NCBI RefSeq assembly: GCF_019966515.1 | Contig: NZ_JAIMIB010000011.1 | Location: forward strand, 89,366 to 153,365 | From: Roseovarius aestuarii | Lineage (GTDB): Bacteria > Pseudomonadota > Alphaproteobacteria > Rhodobacterales > Rhodobacteraceae | Length of the DNA: 64,000 nt | Reading direction: 5' to 3' | Shown: positions 26,399-36,690 of the stretch, piece after piece | Layout: each line of letters starts with the position of its first letter | How positions within the stretch are numbered: the first letter of the stretch is position 1 | Program-made: the position numbers and the translations under genes | Notes under the pieces: model-generated | The model's input: only the letters and a program-made list of their open reading frames with translations | Told to the model about the DNA's origin: nothing | The model's database searches: none

Positions 26399-27754
26399 AT
26401 GCGTCTATTGGCTGTTTCACTATGTTTGATGCTCGGCGCCTGCGCCGCGGCGCCGGTGCGTGATACGCCCACACGCGCCGCTACAGGCTCACCGGTTACC
26501 TTGCCTGCAATGAAGGGATTTTCAACCTCCCGCCCGACGCCGCCGTCCCGATCAAACCGCGACATTCAGCGTGATTTCCTCGACCTGGCCTTCACCCTTG
26601 AATCGGGTCGTGCGCTGCCTGTTTTCACGCGATTCGAACATCCAATTACCGTGCGTGTCACCGGGTCGCCACCACCCACACTGATCCCCGATCTGAACCG
26701 GCTGATCGGCAGGTTGCGTAGCGAAGCGGGCATTAACATCCGGCGCAGTACGAAGCCGTCAGCGAACATCACCATTCAGGCCGTTACTCGCGCCCAGATC
26801 CAGCGCTACCTGCCCAAGGCCGCCTGTTTCGTTGTGCCAAACATCTCAAGTCTTTCCGAATATCGCTCCGCCCGTTTCCGAGGCGCTTCAAGCTGGTCGC
26901 AACTGCGCACCCGCGAAAAGCTCGCGATTTTCTTGCCCAATGATGCCAGCCCTCAGGAAGCACGCGATTGCCTGCACGAAGAACTGGCTCAGGCCATCGG
27001 TCCGCTAAATGACCTCTACCGTCTGCCCGACAGCGTTTTCAACGATGACAACGTGCACACGGTGCTGACCGGCTTTGACATGCTGATCCTGCGAATTCAC
27101 TACGCACCGGAGCTTCGCTCAGGCATGACCCGTGATCAGGTCGCGGCCCGGCTGCCCGCGATCCTTTCCCGGCTCAATCCATCGGGAAACCACCGGGCAC
27201 CAACCTATCCTCCGGCCACGCCGCGTGCCTGGGTATCTGCGATCCAGACCGCCCTTGGCCCCGGCGCGGGCGAACGTCGGCGCCTTTCAGCGGCGCAGAC
27301 AGCAGTACGCATCGCCACGACCAGAGGCTGGCACGATCACCGCCGCGCTTTCAGCCATTTTGCCCTTGGTCGCATTCTGCGTAATTCCAACCCCGAAGCC
27401 GCCCGCCAGCAATTCATGACCGCCGAACAGTTTTATCGCCGGATGCCGGGCACCGCCCTGCACCGGGCGCATTCGGCAGCGCACCTCGCAGCAGCCTCGA
27501 TCAGCCGGGGCGATGGCCGCCGGGCACTTGCTTTTGTTCAACCTCATCTGGCCACAGCAAAACGCCATGAAAACGCAGCACTGCTTGCCAATCTCCTGCT
27601 TTTGCAGGCCGACGCCTATGATCTGCTTGGTCGCCGGAACGAGGCGCGTGCTACGCGTCTGGACAGTTTGGGCTGGGCGCGCTACGGCTTTGGCGCCGAT
27701 TGGGTGGTTCGGGCGAAGCGCCGCAAACTCACCGTGGTCGGCGCGGGCAACTAA
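26399..27754 (+). CDS. DUF2927 lipoprotein
   Basis: 451-residue secreted lipoprotein: signal peptide with lipobox LMLGAC (Cys16), a Pro/Ser-rich stretch, then the DUF2927 domain (about 50-260) with conserved CFVVPN and the DCLHEELAQAIGPLNDLYRLPDSVFND block, whose HEE..Q pattern resembles a metalloprotease-type helix. The C-terminal 170 residues are helical and look like TPR repeats. ATG at 26399 fits GTGAGG five bases upstream; an in-frame GTG at 26387 is possible. It lies between the MoxR and VWA genes, suggesting a periplasmic partner in the same process. Confidence 0.82.
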   Translation: MRLLAVSLCLMLGACAAAPVRDTPTRAATGSPVTLPAMKGFSTSRPTPPSRSNRDIQRDFLDLAFTLESGRALPVFTRFEHPITVRVTGSPPPTLIPDLNRLIGRLRSEAGINIRRSTKPSANITIQAVTRAQIQRYLPKAACFVVPNISSLSEYRSARFRGASSWSQLRTREKLAIFLPNDASPQEARDCLHEELAQAIGPLNDLYRLPDSVFNDDNVHTVLTGFDMLILRIHYAPELRSGMTRDQVAARLPAILSRLNPSGNHRAPTYPPATPRAWVSAIQTALGPGAGERRRLSAAQTAVRIATTRGWHDHRRAFSHFALGRILRNSNPEAARQQFMTAEQFYRRMPGTALHRAHSAAHLAAASISRGDGRRALAFVQPHLATAKRHENAALLANLLLLQADAYDLLGRRNEARATRLDSLGWARYGFGADWVVRAKRRKLTVVGAGN

Positions 27755-27769
27755 CCAAACGGGTAATCC

Positions 27770-27940
27770 ATGATCGTACTTCTGGGGGCCATTCTGGGTG
27801 TCGTTACCGGTGCCACGATCGCTTGGCGTCGCAAGGGACGTCTGGCGGATATTCTGCAATATGCCTTTGTCTACTTCCTGATCTTCTCGCTTGCGGGGCT
27901 GTTTGTCACGCTGCTGATCCACCGCGCCGCTGCAGTGTGA
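27770..27940 (+). CDS. Small two-helix membrane protein in MoxR-VWA cluster
   Basis: 56-residue protein starting ATG at 27770: helix 1 (IVLLGAILGVVTGATIAW), a basic loop RRKGRLADIL, and helix 2 (QYAFVYFLIFSLAGLFVTLLIH). The positive-inside loop between two helices and the tight spacing (15 bases after the DUF2927 gene, 6 before the VWA gene) argue that it is real. No known family. Confidence 0.7.
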   Translation: MIVLLGAILGVVTGATIAWRRKGRLADILQYAFVYFLIFSLAGLFVTLLIHRAAAV

Positions 27941-27946
27941 CAGGGC

Positions 27947-29131
27947 ATGTTCCTGCCCTTCTTCGATAACCTGCGAAGCGCTGGCGTTCCGGTCAGCTTG
28001 CGCGAATACCTGACCTTTCTCGAAGGTATGGGTGCCGGGCTGGTTACCTATGATGTCGAAGGGTTCTACTATCTTGCCCGCGCGGCGATGGTGAAGGATG
28101 AGCGCAATATCGACCGGTTCGATCGCGCCTTCGCCGCCAGTTTCAAAGGGTTAGAGGCAATCACCGCCGAGCAGGTCATGAACGCGGTCGATCTGCCCGA
28201 GGACTGGCTGCGCAAGATGGCCGAGAAACACCTCTCAGACGAAGAGAAAGCCGAAATCGAGGCGCTCGGCGGCTTCGACAAGCTGATGGAAACCCTGAAA
28301 GAACGGTTGAAAGAACAGCAGGGCCGCCATCAGGGCGGCAACAAATGGATCGGCACCGCAGGCACCTCGCCTTTTGGCGCCTACGGCTACAATCCAGAAG
28401 GCATCCGCATTGGTCAGAACGAAAGCCGCCATCAGCGCGCCGTCAAAGTCTGGGACAAACGCGAGTTTCGCAATTTCGACGATTCGGTAGAACTGGGCAC
28501 GCGAAACATCAAGGTTGCGTTGAAGCGCCTGCGCCGCTGGGCCCGCGACGGCGCGGCGGATGAGTTGGACCTTGATGGCACCATCCGCGCCACGGCCGAA
28601 CATGGCTATCTGGACGTCCAGACCCGCCCCGAGCGACGCAATGCGGTCAAGGTGCTCTTGTTTCTCGATGTCGGCGGCTCGATGGATGCTCATGTGAAGG
28701 TGGTCGAGGAACTCTTTTCCGCCGCCGCTGCAGAGTTCAAACATTTCGAGCATTATTATTTTCACAACTGCCTCTATGAAGGCGTGTGGAAGGACAACCG
28801 CCGCCGCTGGGACGCCCAAACGCCCACCGATGAAATCCTGCGCACCTACGGATCTGACTACAAGTGTATCTTCGTGGGCGATGCCTCGATGTCGCCGTAT
28901 GAAATCGCCTATCCGGGCGGGGCGAACGAGCACTGGAACTCCGAGGCCGGCCAGATCTGGCTGGAACGCGCCCGCGCGCAATGGCCCTCGCATCTCTGGA
29001 TCAATCCAGTGCCGGAAAGATCGTGGCCCTACACGCAATCTATCCAGATGATCCACGAGATATTCGAAGGCCGGATGGTACCAATGACCCTTGCCGGGAT
29101 CGAGGTTGGCATGAAGGAACTGGTGCGCTAG
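27947..29131 (+). CDS. VWA / CoxE-like protein
   Basis: 394-residue cytoplasmic protein of the VWA CoxE-like family, the usual partner of MoxR ATPases. The N-terminal half is helical with charged coiled-coil (about 95-130); the VWA domain starts near 230 with the metal site DVGGSM (241-246), where the first serine of the classic DxSxS is a glycine, a variant I recall in this family. A conserved [13 protein letters not shown] segment follows. It ends in a four-base tail-to-tail overlap with the DUF2189 gene. Target complex is unknown. Confidence 0.85.
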   Translation: MFLPFFDNLRSAGVPVSLREYLTFLEGMGAGLVTYDVEGFYYLARAAMVKDERNIDRFDRAFAASFKGLEAITAEQVMNAVDLPEDWLRKMAEKHLSDEEKAEIEALGGFDKLMETLKERLKEQQGRHQGGNKWIGTAGTSPFGAYGYNPEGIRIGQNESRHQRAVKVWDKREFRNFDDSVELGTRNIKVALKRLRRWARDGAADELDLDGTIRATAEHGYLDVQTRPERRNAVKVLLFLDVGGSMDAHVKVVEELFSAAAAEFKHFEHYYFHNCLYEGVWKDNRRRWDAQTPTDEILRTYGSDYKCIFVGDASMSPYEIAYPGGANEHWNSEAGQIWLERARAQWPSHLWINPVPERSWPYTQSIQMIHEIFEGRMVPMTLAGIEVGMKELVR

Positions 29132-29901
29132 GCGGCCTCAACCGCCAACCGGTACAGGTGCCACGACGCATGGCCCAGAAGCGGTAACACAATGAACAAT
29201 CCCATAAAGGCCGGGATCAGCGCCAGAAAACTCAGGCCCGCGATCAGAATTGCCCAGACAAGCATCGGCACAGGGTTGCGCTGCACCACCTGAAAGCTTG
29301 TGATCATGGCGGTCACGAAATCCACCTCCCGGTCCAGAAGCAGCGGTAGGGCAATCACCGTGATCATATAGGTCAAAAGCGCAAAGGCGCCGCCCACCAC
29401 AGTTCCCACACCGAGCATCGCCAAGCCGTTGCCGGTCAGAAACACCTCATAGGAGCTTGAGATATTCGTCATCGTCGACAGGCCGAGAAAAAGCGCGAAG
29501 ATCATGTGCGCAAGAAAGAACCAGAAGAGGAAAACGATGATGATAATCGCGCAGAGCGACGGAAGCTGCCGGCGGCGCTGATGCGCAATCACCCCCAGCA
29601 CCCCGGTCATGTCCAGCCGTGCGCCCTGTTCCAGACGGTGACTGACCTCATAGAGCCCCACGGCGGCAAAGGGGCCAATCAGCGGAAACCCGACCGCGGC
29701 AAAGATCAGCCAGTAACTATGCCCGGTTATCCAAGTGACCCAGGCCATGATCAGCCCCAACACCACGTAGGTACCTGCAAAAAATACCCCGTATCCGGGC
29801 GCCCGCTTCATATCTGCCCAGCCCCGCCGCAGCGCTTTGCGTAATGTCGCAACGCTGACGGTGCCAAAGTCGGGCACGCCGGGTTCAGGCTTTGTATCCA
29901 T
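29128..29901 (-). CDS. DUF2189 integral membrane protein
   Basis: 257-residue inner-membrane protein with about six helices (first near residues 42-60). It fits DUF2189: the N-terminal [24 protein letters not shown] segment, a [16 protein letters not shown] turn and a C-terminal [12 protein letters not shown] end. ATG at 29901 is taken as start because the upstream 17 residues of the longer reading are not family-like. Stop codons of this gene and the VWA gene overlap on opposite strands (CTAG). Function unknown. Confidence 0.83.
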   Translation of the reverse strand: MDTKPEPGVPDFGTVSVATLRKALRRGWADMKRAPGYGVFFAGTYVVLGLIMAWVTWITGHSYWLIFAAVGFPLIGPFAAVGLYEVSHRLEQGARLDMTGVLGVIAHQRRRQLPSLCAIIIIVFLFWFFLAHMIFALFLGLSTMTNISSSYEVFLTGNGLAMLGVGTVVGGAFALLTYMITVIALPLLLDREVDFVTAMITSFQVVQRNPVPMLVWAILIAGLSFLALIPAFMGLFIVLPLLGHASWHLYRLAVEAA

Positions 29902-29967
29902 GCAGGTTCGCCCCTTTTTCTGGCAAGCTATCGTGTTGCTAGGCGCATACAAAGATGTAAGTGCAGT

Positions 29968-31377
29968 TCACCTTTTGGGTGGATGACGCTGCGGCCAGAG
30001 CGTTTCGTGATGATAGGTCTCGGCCAGCGTCAGCAACGCCTGATCATTTCCGTATCGCCCGATCACTTGCAGCCCCATCGGCAGGCCATTTGTGCCAAAG
30101 CCCGCGGGCACCGCCAGGGCGGGAAGACCGATCAGACTGGCCGGGATCACCAGTTCCATCCAGCGATGATAGGTATCCATCCCCTGCCCCGCTATTTCGG
30201 TCGGATAGGGTTGGTCCACGGAAAACGGCCAAACCTGCGCCGTCGGGGCCGCAAGCGCGTCATATCTGTCAAAAAGTGCCGCTGCAGTTCGGAACCATGC
30301 CGACCGCATCTCGCTCGCCTGCTGCACCTGCTCAGCGCTCAGCGCCGCGCCGCGCTCGGCCTCCCAGACGCCGGTATCCTTTATCTGACGGTGGGTCTCG
30401 GGCACCTGCATCAGGGGTTTCAAGTCGGCCCAGATCGACCAGCTCCGAAGGGTTGTCCAGCTCTCCCACAGCGCCTCGCGCGAAAAAGGCATAGGCACCA
30501 GTTCCACCTCGCACCCGGCTTTTTCGAACACGTTTAAGGCCGCCTGACATAGATCGAGTATGCCTGGCTCCATCGGCCATACGCCGCCCCAATCTCCCAG
30601 CCAGCCGATCCGTTTACCACGCAGATCAGTTGCCTTGGCACTGAACGTTTCCTCGGCAAAAACACCGGGCTGGCGCGGGTCGGGCCCGGCAATGACATTG
30701 AGCAAGAGCGCCAGATCAGCGGGGCACCGTGCCATCGGCCCGTTGGTTGATAGCCGATGCAAATACATGTCACCGGCTGGCTCAGCCGGTACGCGCCCCC
30801 AGCTTGGCCGAAATCCGTAGATATTGTTCCATCCTGCCGGGTTTCGCAGACTACCCATCATGTCCGATCCGTCGGCAATGCTGACCATGCCGCTGGCCAA
30901 TGCCACGGCCGCCCCCCCTGACGAGCCACCGCATGTCAGGCCTTCGTCGTATGGGTTGCGTGTCACGCCATGAACCGGGTTGAAAGTGTGGCTGCCAAGT
31001 CCGAATTCCGGAGTGTTGGTCTTACCAATGAAAATCGCCCCCGCTGCGCGCATTCGCGCTACATGCAGAGCATCGGTTTTCGCCACCTTGCCCGCAAAAA
31101 CAGGTGACCCTTCCGAGGTAACCAACCCGGCGACATCGGCCAGATCCTTGACCGCCACAGGTAACCCGTGCAACGCCCCCCGACCGCTTACCTGATCGGC
31201 TGCCCGGGCTTCCGCCAGCAGCTCATCCGCGTCGCGCAGGGCCACGATCGCATTCAGAGCGCCATTGACCTCTCCGATCCGCGTCAGCGTTGCACGCATC
31301 AGCTCTTCCGCGCTCAGCTTGCCTTGCGCCATTAACGCGACCTGCGTGTCGGCACTCATCTCGTGGATATCAGTCAT
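29968..31377 (-). CDS. Amidase-signature family hydrolase
   Basis: 469-residue amidase with the Ser-cisSer-Lys triad: Lys77 (GLPVAVKDLADV), cis-Ser152 in TCGGSSGGAAVALASG and nucleophile Ser176 in GSDMMGSLRNPA. The strand before the nucleophile (SDMMGS instead of TDIGGS) marks a divergent branch seen in several proteobacterial amidases. It is not GatA, since gatB/gatC are absent. Substrate unknown; it is the last gene of a minus-strand run and has its own gap upstream. Confidence 0.88.
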   Translation of the reverse strand: MTDIHEMSADTQVALMAQGKLSAEELMRATLTRIGEVNGALNAIVALRDADELLAEARAADQVSGRGALHGLPVAVKDLADVAGLVTSEGSPVFAGKVAKTDALHVARMRAAGAIFIGKTNTPEFGLGSHTFNPVHGVTRNPYDEGLTCGGSSGGAAVALASGMVSIADGSDMMGSLRNPAGWNNIYGFRPSWGRVPAEPAGDMYLHRLSTNGPMARCPADLALLLNVIAGPDPRQPGVFAEETFSAKATDLRGKRIGWLGDWGGVWPMEPGILDLCQAALNVFEKAGCEVELVPMPFSREALWESWTTLRSWSIWADLKPLMQVPETHRQIKDTGVWEAERGAALSAEQVQQASEMRSAWFRTAAALFDRYDALAAPTAQVWPFSVDQPYPTEIAGQGMDTYHRWMELVIPASLIGLPALAVPAGFGTNGLPMGLQVIGRYGNDQALLTLAETYHHETLWPQRHPPKR

Positions 31378-31482
31378 GTAGGCAGGCTAGCTGCCCGCGG
31401 GCAGGAAACAAGCCCCCGCTTCTTCCTTGCGCAAATACTCCGGGGCAACGCCAGGCACGAATGGCAGGGACAGCGCGCCCTA

Positions 31483-31510
31483 TCCTAGTCCTAGTCCTAG
31501 TCCTAGTCCT
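31483..31510. repeat. Hexanucleotide tandem repeat carrying the prfB stop codon
   Basis: TCCTAG is repeated four times and begun a fifth. Read on the minus strand it is GAC TAG repeated in the prfB frame, so the gene ends with four in-frame TAG codons in a row, each separated by one Asp codon. Confidence 0.9.
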
Positions 31511-32630
31511 CGCCCTGCGCCTCGGCTCGCGATTTGCCGCTGACATCCATCGCCAGAGTCGCCGCCATGAACGGATCAAGATCGCCATCGAGCACCCCTT
31601 TGGTGTCCGAGGTTTCGTGATTGGTACGCAGATCCTTGACCATCTGATAAGGCTGCAGAACATAAGACCGGATCTGGTTGCCCCAGCCGGCGTCACCCTT
31701 GTTTTCATGCGCCTCGTTGATCGCGGCGCTGCGCCGGTCCAGCTCTAACTGATAGAGCCTCGATTTCAGTGCTTTCATCGCGATATCACGGTTTTGGTGT
31801 TGTGATTTCTCGGAGCTTGTCACCACGATCCCGGTCGGATGGTGGGTGATCCGCACAGCAGAATCCGTCGTGTTAACGTGCTGCCCGCCCGCCCCGGAAC
31901 TGCGATAGGTATCGATGCGGATATCCGCCGGATTGACGTCGATCTCGATGTCGTCATCCACCACCGGGTAGACCCAGACCGAACAAAACGACGTGTGCCG
32001 TTTGGCGGCGGAATCAAACGGCGAGATACGCACCAGCCGGTGCACGCCGGATTCCGATTTCAGCCAGCCATAGGCATTGTGTCCGCTGATCTTGTAGGCG
32101 GCGGATTTGATTCCAACCTCGTCCCCGGACTGCTCTGACTGCAACTCGACGTTATAGCCGCGCTTCTCGGCCCAGCGGACATACATCCGCGCGAGCATGC
32201 TGGCCCAATCGCAGCTTTCGGTGCCCCCGGCGCCGGCGTTGATCTCAAGAAAGGTATCATTGCCATCGGCTTCGCCATTAAGCAGTGCTTCAAGCTCTTT
32301 CGCGGCGGCCCGTTTCGCGAGCTTTTTCAGCGTGGTTTCAGCGTCCGATACGATCTCGGCGTCGTCTTCCATTTCACCCATTTCGATCAACTCGACGCTG
32401 TCATTCAGCTCTTGCTGGATACCATTATGAATGTCCATCGCATCGACCAGGCTTTGGCGGTCGCGCATCAGTTTCTGTCCCTTGGCCGGGTCATCCCAAA
32501 GGTTCGGGTCTTCGACCCGTGCATTGAATTCCTCAAGCCTATGCTGCGCGCTTTCCCAGCCCATGCGTTGGCGCAAAAGCTCCAGCGATTTTTCGATCTC
32601 GGCAACAAGTGTCTGGGTCTCAGCGCGCAT
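31503..32630 (-). CDS. prfB: Peptide chain release factor 2
   Basis: 375-residue class I release factor recognising UAA and UGA. The stop-reading tripeptide SPF is at 203-205 and the catalytic GGQ at 248-250 in [17 protein letters not shown]. There is no in-frame UGA near residue 25, so the programmed frameshift that controls prfB in many bacteria is absent, as is usual in alphaproteobacteria. Its own stop codons are TAG, which is read by RF1 and not by RF2. mrcA lies 121 bases upstream. Confidence 0.96.
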   Translation of the reverse strand: MRAETQTLVAEIEKSLELLRQRMGWESAQHRLEEFNARVEDPNLWDDPAKGQKLMRDRQSLVDAMDIHNGIQQELNDSVELIEMGEMEDDAEIVSDAETTLKKLAKRAAAKELEALLNGEADGNDTFLEINAGAGGTESCDWASMLARMYVRWAEKRGYNVELQSEQSGDEVGIKSAAYKISGHNAYGWLKSESGVHRLVRISPFDSAAKRHTSFCSVWVYPVVDDDIEIDVNPADIRIDTYRSSGAGGQHVNTTDSAVRITHHPTGIVVTSSEKSQHQNRDIAMKALKSRLYQLELDRRSAAINEAHENKGDAGWGNQIRSYVLQPYQMVKDLRTNHETSDTKGVLDGDLDPFMAATLAMDVSGKSRAEAQGED

Positions 32631-32751
32631 TCGGGCGTCCTGCTCGTTTGGGGAGGGTTGCTCAGGTCAGGGTGATAGCGCAGCACTCAGGCACGGGCAA
32701 GATCAGCCGTGAAATACCGGGCAATGTGGAAACCACATGCGTCCCAACAGG

Positions 32752-35286
32752 TTAATAGAGACCGCCCGAACTCAACTCGCCAAACGAAGCCTTGTCACCA
32801 ACCTGAGCCGTGCTCCCGGTCGACGTGGTGACTTCGCGAATCTGTTCCGTCTCACCCGCGCTGAACAGATCAAGGTCCGATCCCATCGCAAATCCGCCAT
32901 CGAAGATGTAACCAAATATTGGATCTTCACCGTCGCGGAAATATTCGGCGACAACAAAGTCGCCATTTGCGTCTGGAGGCAGCGGCGCGCCTGAATAGCG
33001 GTCAATCTTGATGAAATGACCACCCGGGGGCACCCGGAATTCGCCGCCACCGTATTTTTCTACCGCCTTGGTCATGAACTGTTGGAAAACCGGGCCGCAC
33101 ATGGTGCCGCCATAGGCGCTGCGGCCCAGAGAGCGCGGCTGGTCGAAACCAATGTAGCATCCGGCCACGATATTGCTTGTGAACCCAATGAACCAGACAT
33201 CCAGCGCATCGTTGGTGGTGCCGGTTTTCCCGGCGACGGGCACCGGCAGGTTGACGTGGCGCGCCGCAGTGCCGCGATCGACCACACCACGCATCATCGA
33301 GGTCAGCTGATAAGCGGTGATCGCGTCAATCGCGCGCTTCCGGTCCGACACAATCCTGGGGCCGCGTGCGTCTGGAATCGCCGGGTCGCTGCAATCGACA
33401 CAGTCGCGCTGATCCTGCCGATAGACGGTTTTGCCATAGCGATCCTGCACCCGGTCCACCAGCGAGGGGCGCACCCGTTCGCCGCCATTTGCAAACATGG
33501 CGTAGGCGGCAACCATCTTGTACAGCGTCGTCTCATCCGATCCGAGGGCATTGGCAAGGTACTGCCCCATATTGTCGTAAACACCAAAGCTCTCGGCATA
33601 GGCGGCGACCGTGTCCATCCCGACTTCCTGCGCCAGCCGGATCGTCATCAGGTTCCGTGACTGTTCAATCCCCGTCCGCAGTGGTGTCGGGCCGTAGAAT
33701 TTGTTCGACGAATTGCGCGGTCGCCACAGCCCTTGCGGCGTATCTATTTCGATGGGTGCGTCGATCACGATTGTGGCAGGCGAATAACCACTGTCCAGCG
33801 CCGCAGCATAGACGAAAGGTTTAAAGCTTGATCCCGGCTGGCGCTGCGCCTGTGTTGCGCGGTTAAAAACTGAATCCTGATAGGAAAAACCACCCTGCAT
33901 CGCCAGCACGCGTCCGGTGTTTACATCCATCGCGACAAACCCGCCCTGGGCTTCCGGCACCTGCCGCAATGTCCAGCGAATGAACGTATCGCTTTCGTCA
34001 TCCATCATCCGGCGCACATGCACTACGTCGCCGGGTTCAAAATTGCTTTTGAAGTCACCGCTCATCCAGGCGATATCCTTGCGCGGAACAACCTGCGGCT
34101 CTGTCTCCGTCTCGGCGACGCCATCGATGCCGATACGCATGCGTTGATCGCCAACATCCAGCACTACGGCCGGATACCAATGCCCGTCCAAGTCAATGTC
34201 ACGCGCGATGTCCAGATTGGCCAGAGCAGCACGCCAGGCTGGCTCATCCCCCAGCACCTCGGTCGGAATCTTCTTGTCTGCCTTGCGCCATCTGCCCAGG
34301 CCCCGGTCATATTTCTCAAGCTGACGCTGCAATGCATCAGCGGCCTCGACCTGCATTTCAGGATCAATCGTTGCCCGTACGGACAGACCGCCGCTGAAAA
34401 ACTCACCCTCACCGAAATCCTCGCTCAATTGCCGGCGGATTTCATCGGTGAAATAATCGCGCGGGGGCAAGGATTTGGCATAGGGTTCGAAATCACCGTT
34501 CTGCACGCTGCGCAAGGGTTGTTCGACCTCGGCCAGATAGACCTCCTGATCGAGATAACCGTTTTCGAACATCTCCCGCAGCACGAAATCACGCCGCGCT
34601 TTCAGGCGCGTTTTCTCACGCACCGGGTGATAGTCGCTGGGCGCTTTTGGCATCGACGCCAGAAAAGCCGCTTCATGTGGCGCCAACTCGGTCAGAGTCT
34701 TGTTGAAATAAGATTGCGCTGCGGCGGCAACCCCATAACTGTTCTGGCCCAGAAAAATCTCATTCATGTAAAGCTCTAGGATGTCATCCTTGCTCAGCGT
34801 GTCTTCAATTCGCGTGGCGAGGATGATTTCCTTGATCTTGCGTGCGATCTTGCGGTCTCCGGACAGCAGGAAGTTCTTCATCACCTGCTGTGTGATGGTC
34901 GAGGCACCGCGCACATCGCGGCCACGCGTCCGCACCGCATCAAAAATCGCCGCCGCGATACCGCGCGCATCATAGCCCCCGTGCGAGTAGAAATTCTTGT
35001 CTTCGGCCGAGATAAAGGCCTGCTTGAGTAGATCGGGAATATCCTCAGCAGGAGTGAACAGGCGGCGCTCCTGAGCGAACTCGTCGATGATCCTGCCCTC
35101 GCCGGAATAGATCCGGCTGATCGTGGGCGGTGTGTAGTTGGCGAGGGATTCGTGGCTGGGCAAGTCCCGGCCATAAACATGAAAAACTGCCCCGATGCTT
35201 AGTGCAATCACCATGATACCCAGCGTCAAAACGCTGAAAATCGTACCGAAAAATGTCAGTATCCCACGTAACACACCAGTCCCCAC
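32752..35286 (-). CDS. mrcA: Penicillin-binding protein 1A
   Basis: Bifunctional peptidoglycan synthase of 844 residues. An N-terminal anchor helix (about 11-37) is followed by a GT51 glycosyltransferase domain (catalytic Glu95 in SAEDKNFYSHGG; RGASTITQQVMKN near 127), an OB-like insert, and a transpeptidase domain with Ser486-x-x-Lys489 (GSSFKP), the SRN motif near 550 and KTGTT near 680. The start is GTG at 35286. It follows the cell-wall amidase gene by 86 bases, grouping wall synthesis and splitting. Confidence 0.95.
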   Translation of the reverse strand: MGTGVLRGILTFFGTIFSVLTLGIMVIALSIGAVFHVYGRDLPSHESLANYTPPTISRIYSGEGRIIDEFAQERRLFTPAEDIPDLLKQAFISAEDKNFYSHGGYDARGIAAAIFDAVRTRGRDVRGASTITQQVMKNFLLSGDRKIARKIKEIILATRIEDTLSKDDILELYMNEIFLGQNSYGVAAAAQSYFNKTLTELAPHEAAFLASMPKAPSDYHPVREKTRLKARRDFVLREMFENGYLDQEVYLAEVEQPLRSVQNGDFEPYAKSLPPRDYFTDEIRRQLSEDFGEGEFFSGGLSVRATIDPEMQVEAADALQRQLEKYDRGLGRWRKADKKIPTEVLGDEPAWRAALANLDIARDIDLDGHWYPAVVLDVGDQRMRIGIDGVAETETEPQVVPRKDIAWMSGDFKSNFEPGDVVHVRRMMDDESDTFIRWTLRQVPEAQGGFVAMDVNTGRVLAMQGGFSYQDSVFNRATQAQRQPGSSFKPFVYAAALDSGYSPATIVIDAPIEIDTPQGLWRPRNSSNKFYGPTPLRTGIEQSRNLMTIRLAQEVGMDTVAAYAESFGVYDNMGQYLANALGSDETTLYKMVAAYAMFANGGERVRPSLVDRVQDRYGKTVYRQDQRDCVDCSDPAIPDARGPRIVSDRKRAIDAITAYQLTSMMRGVVDRGTAARHVNLPVPVAGKTGTTNDALDVWFIGFTSNIVAGCYIGFDQPRSLGRSAYGGTMCGPVFQQFMTKAVEKYGGGEFRVPPGGHFIKIDRYSGAPLPPDANGDFVVAEYFRDGEDPIFGYIFDGGFAMGSDLDLFSAGETEQIREVTTSTGSTAQVGDKASFGELSSGGLY

Positions 35287-35372
35287 TCATCGCTTAGATG
35301 TCATATAGGCATCCGTCCGCAGATCGTCAAAACACATAAGATTGCATCCTGCGCCAGTTTCCGCCCAACGGT

Positions 35373-36590
35373 TCACTGTCGCACCAACTCCGCCGCAGCT
35401 GCATCGGCAATCGACCACGCCTTGATGGCGTCCGCGATACCCTGCGCCAGATCCCCGCGCCACTTGGCGTCGGTCAGGTTCTCAAGGTCGCGCGGGCTTG
35501 AGAGAAACCCAAGCTCCAACAGCACCGACGGAATATCAGGCGATTTCAGCACCGAAAACCCGGCGGCGCGAATGGGGCGCGAATTTACAGGCAGGCCATA
35601 TTCACCAATCCCCAGGATCAAAGCTTCGGACAGCAGCATGGCGCGCGGCATCGTCTCCTGGCGTGCAAGATCGATCAGAACATCGGCCACAACGTCATCG
35701 GTGCCGCTCAAATCAATCCCCGCCAGTATGTCCGACCGGTCATGCCGTTCCGCCAGCGCGGCACTGGCCTTGTCCGACGCGCTTTCCGACAGGACATAGG
35801 CCGTTACGCCAGTCGCCTGTCCTTCGGTCACCGCATCCGCATGTAACGAGATCAGCAGATCACCCTCAACCTGATGGGCGATCGCAACGCGACGATCCAG
35901 TGAGACAAAGCTGTCATCCTCGCGTGTCAGCACCACCTCGAAACCACCAGCACGAATAAGCGTTTCCTTCAGCTCCCGGGCAAAACTCAGCATCAGCTCC
36001 TTTTCGACCGCGCCTTCCTTTTCGGCGCCGGGGTCGATCCCGCCGTGGCCGGGATCAAGCACCACCCTTATCAGCCTCTCGCCGCTGCGTCCGGTTTTGA
36101 CCTTGGCGGCGCTGGCGCCCTCGGGCAACTCCCAACCCGGCATCGCGGGCGCGCCGGAGTGGGCAGCGAATTCCTCGGCTTCGCCCTGCCGCAACACCAC
36201 TTCAAGCGTGGCGGAACCGTTCGTATCATCTATATGCATCGCCGTGGTCTGCATCAGGTAAGGGCCATCAAGATCCACAACCATGCGCGACCAGCCAGGG
36301 CGAAACCCGCCCACGCGCACATTGCTGATTCGGTCGCTCCGGTCCAGCTCGCGCGGGGCCATATCGCCCCAGTCCACTTCGCGGAAATCCAGCACCAGCC
36401 TGCGCGGCGCATCCAGCGTAAAGGCGCGATACGGCACCCCTTGCGACAATTTCAGATCCAAGACCACGGTGCGTCCCCGGTCGCTGATCTTGCTCGCCGC
36501 GACATCCAGTCGCGCCAATCCACTGTACTCCTGCGCCACCACAGCACAGCAACAAACGCAGGCCATAAAGGCCAGACATATTCTGATCAT
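35373..36590 (-). CDS. N-acetylmuramoyl-L-alanine amidase
   Basis: 405-residue periplasmic zinc amidase of the AmiC type: signal peptide (first 20 residues, cysteine-rich but with no proper lipobox), an AMIN domain (about 25-130, beta-rich, LDVAASKISDRGRTVVLDLKL) and an Amidase_3 domain with VVLDPGHGGIDPGA (first Zn His), Glu ligand in EKELMLSF, SLHADAV (second His) and LLELGFLSS (catalytic Glu). It cleaves the peptide from septal glycan so daughter cells can separate. ATG at 36590 chosen because the signal peptide begins there. Confidence 0.92.
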   Translation of the reverse strand: MIRICLAFMACVCCCAVVAQEYSGLARLDVAASKISDRGRTVVLDLKLSQGVPYRAFTLDAPRRLVLDFREVDWGDMAPRELDRSDRISNVRVGGFRPGWSRMVVDLDGPYLMQTTAMHIDDTNGSATLEVVLRQGEAEEFAAHSGAPAMPGWELPEGASAAKVKTGRSGERLIRVVLDPGHGGIDPGAEKEGAVEKELMLSFARELKETLIRAGGFEVVLTREDDSFVSLDRRVAIAHQVEGDLLISLHADAVTEGQATGVTAYVLSESASDKASAALAERHDRSDILAGIDLSGTDDVVADVLIDLARQETMPRAMLLSEALILGIGEYGLPVNSRPIRAAGFSVLKSPDIPSVLLELGFLSSPRDLENLTDAKWRGDLAQGIADAIKAWSIADAAAAELVRQ

Positions 36591-36690
36591 CCTGCTCTTC
36601 CGCCGTTCTTCCGGTCTTCGTTGCCGCAGAGTACACCAGCCGTAGCGCCATTGCACTTCTTCTTGGCTAAATACTCGGACAATGACCTCC

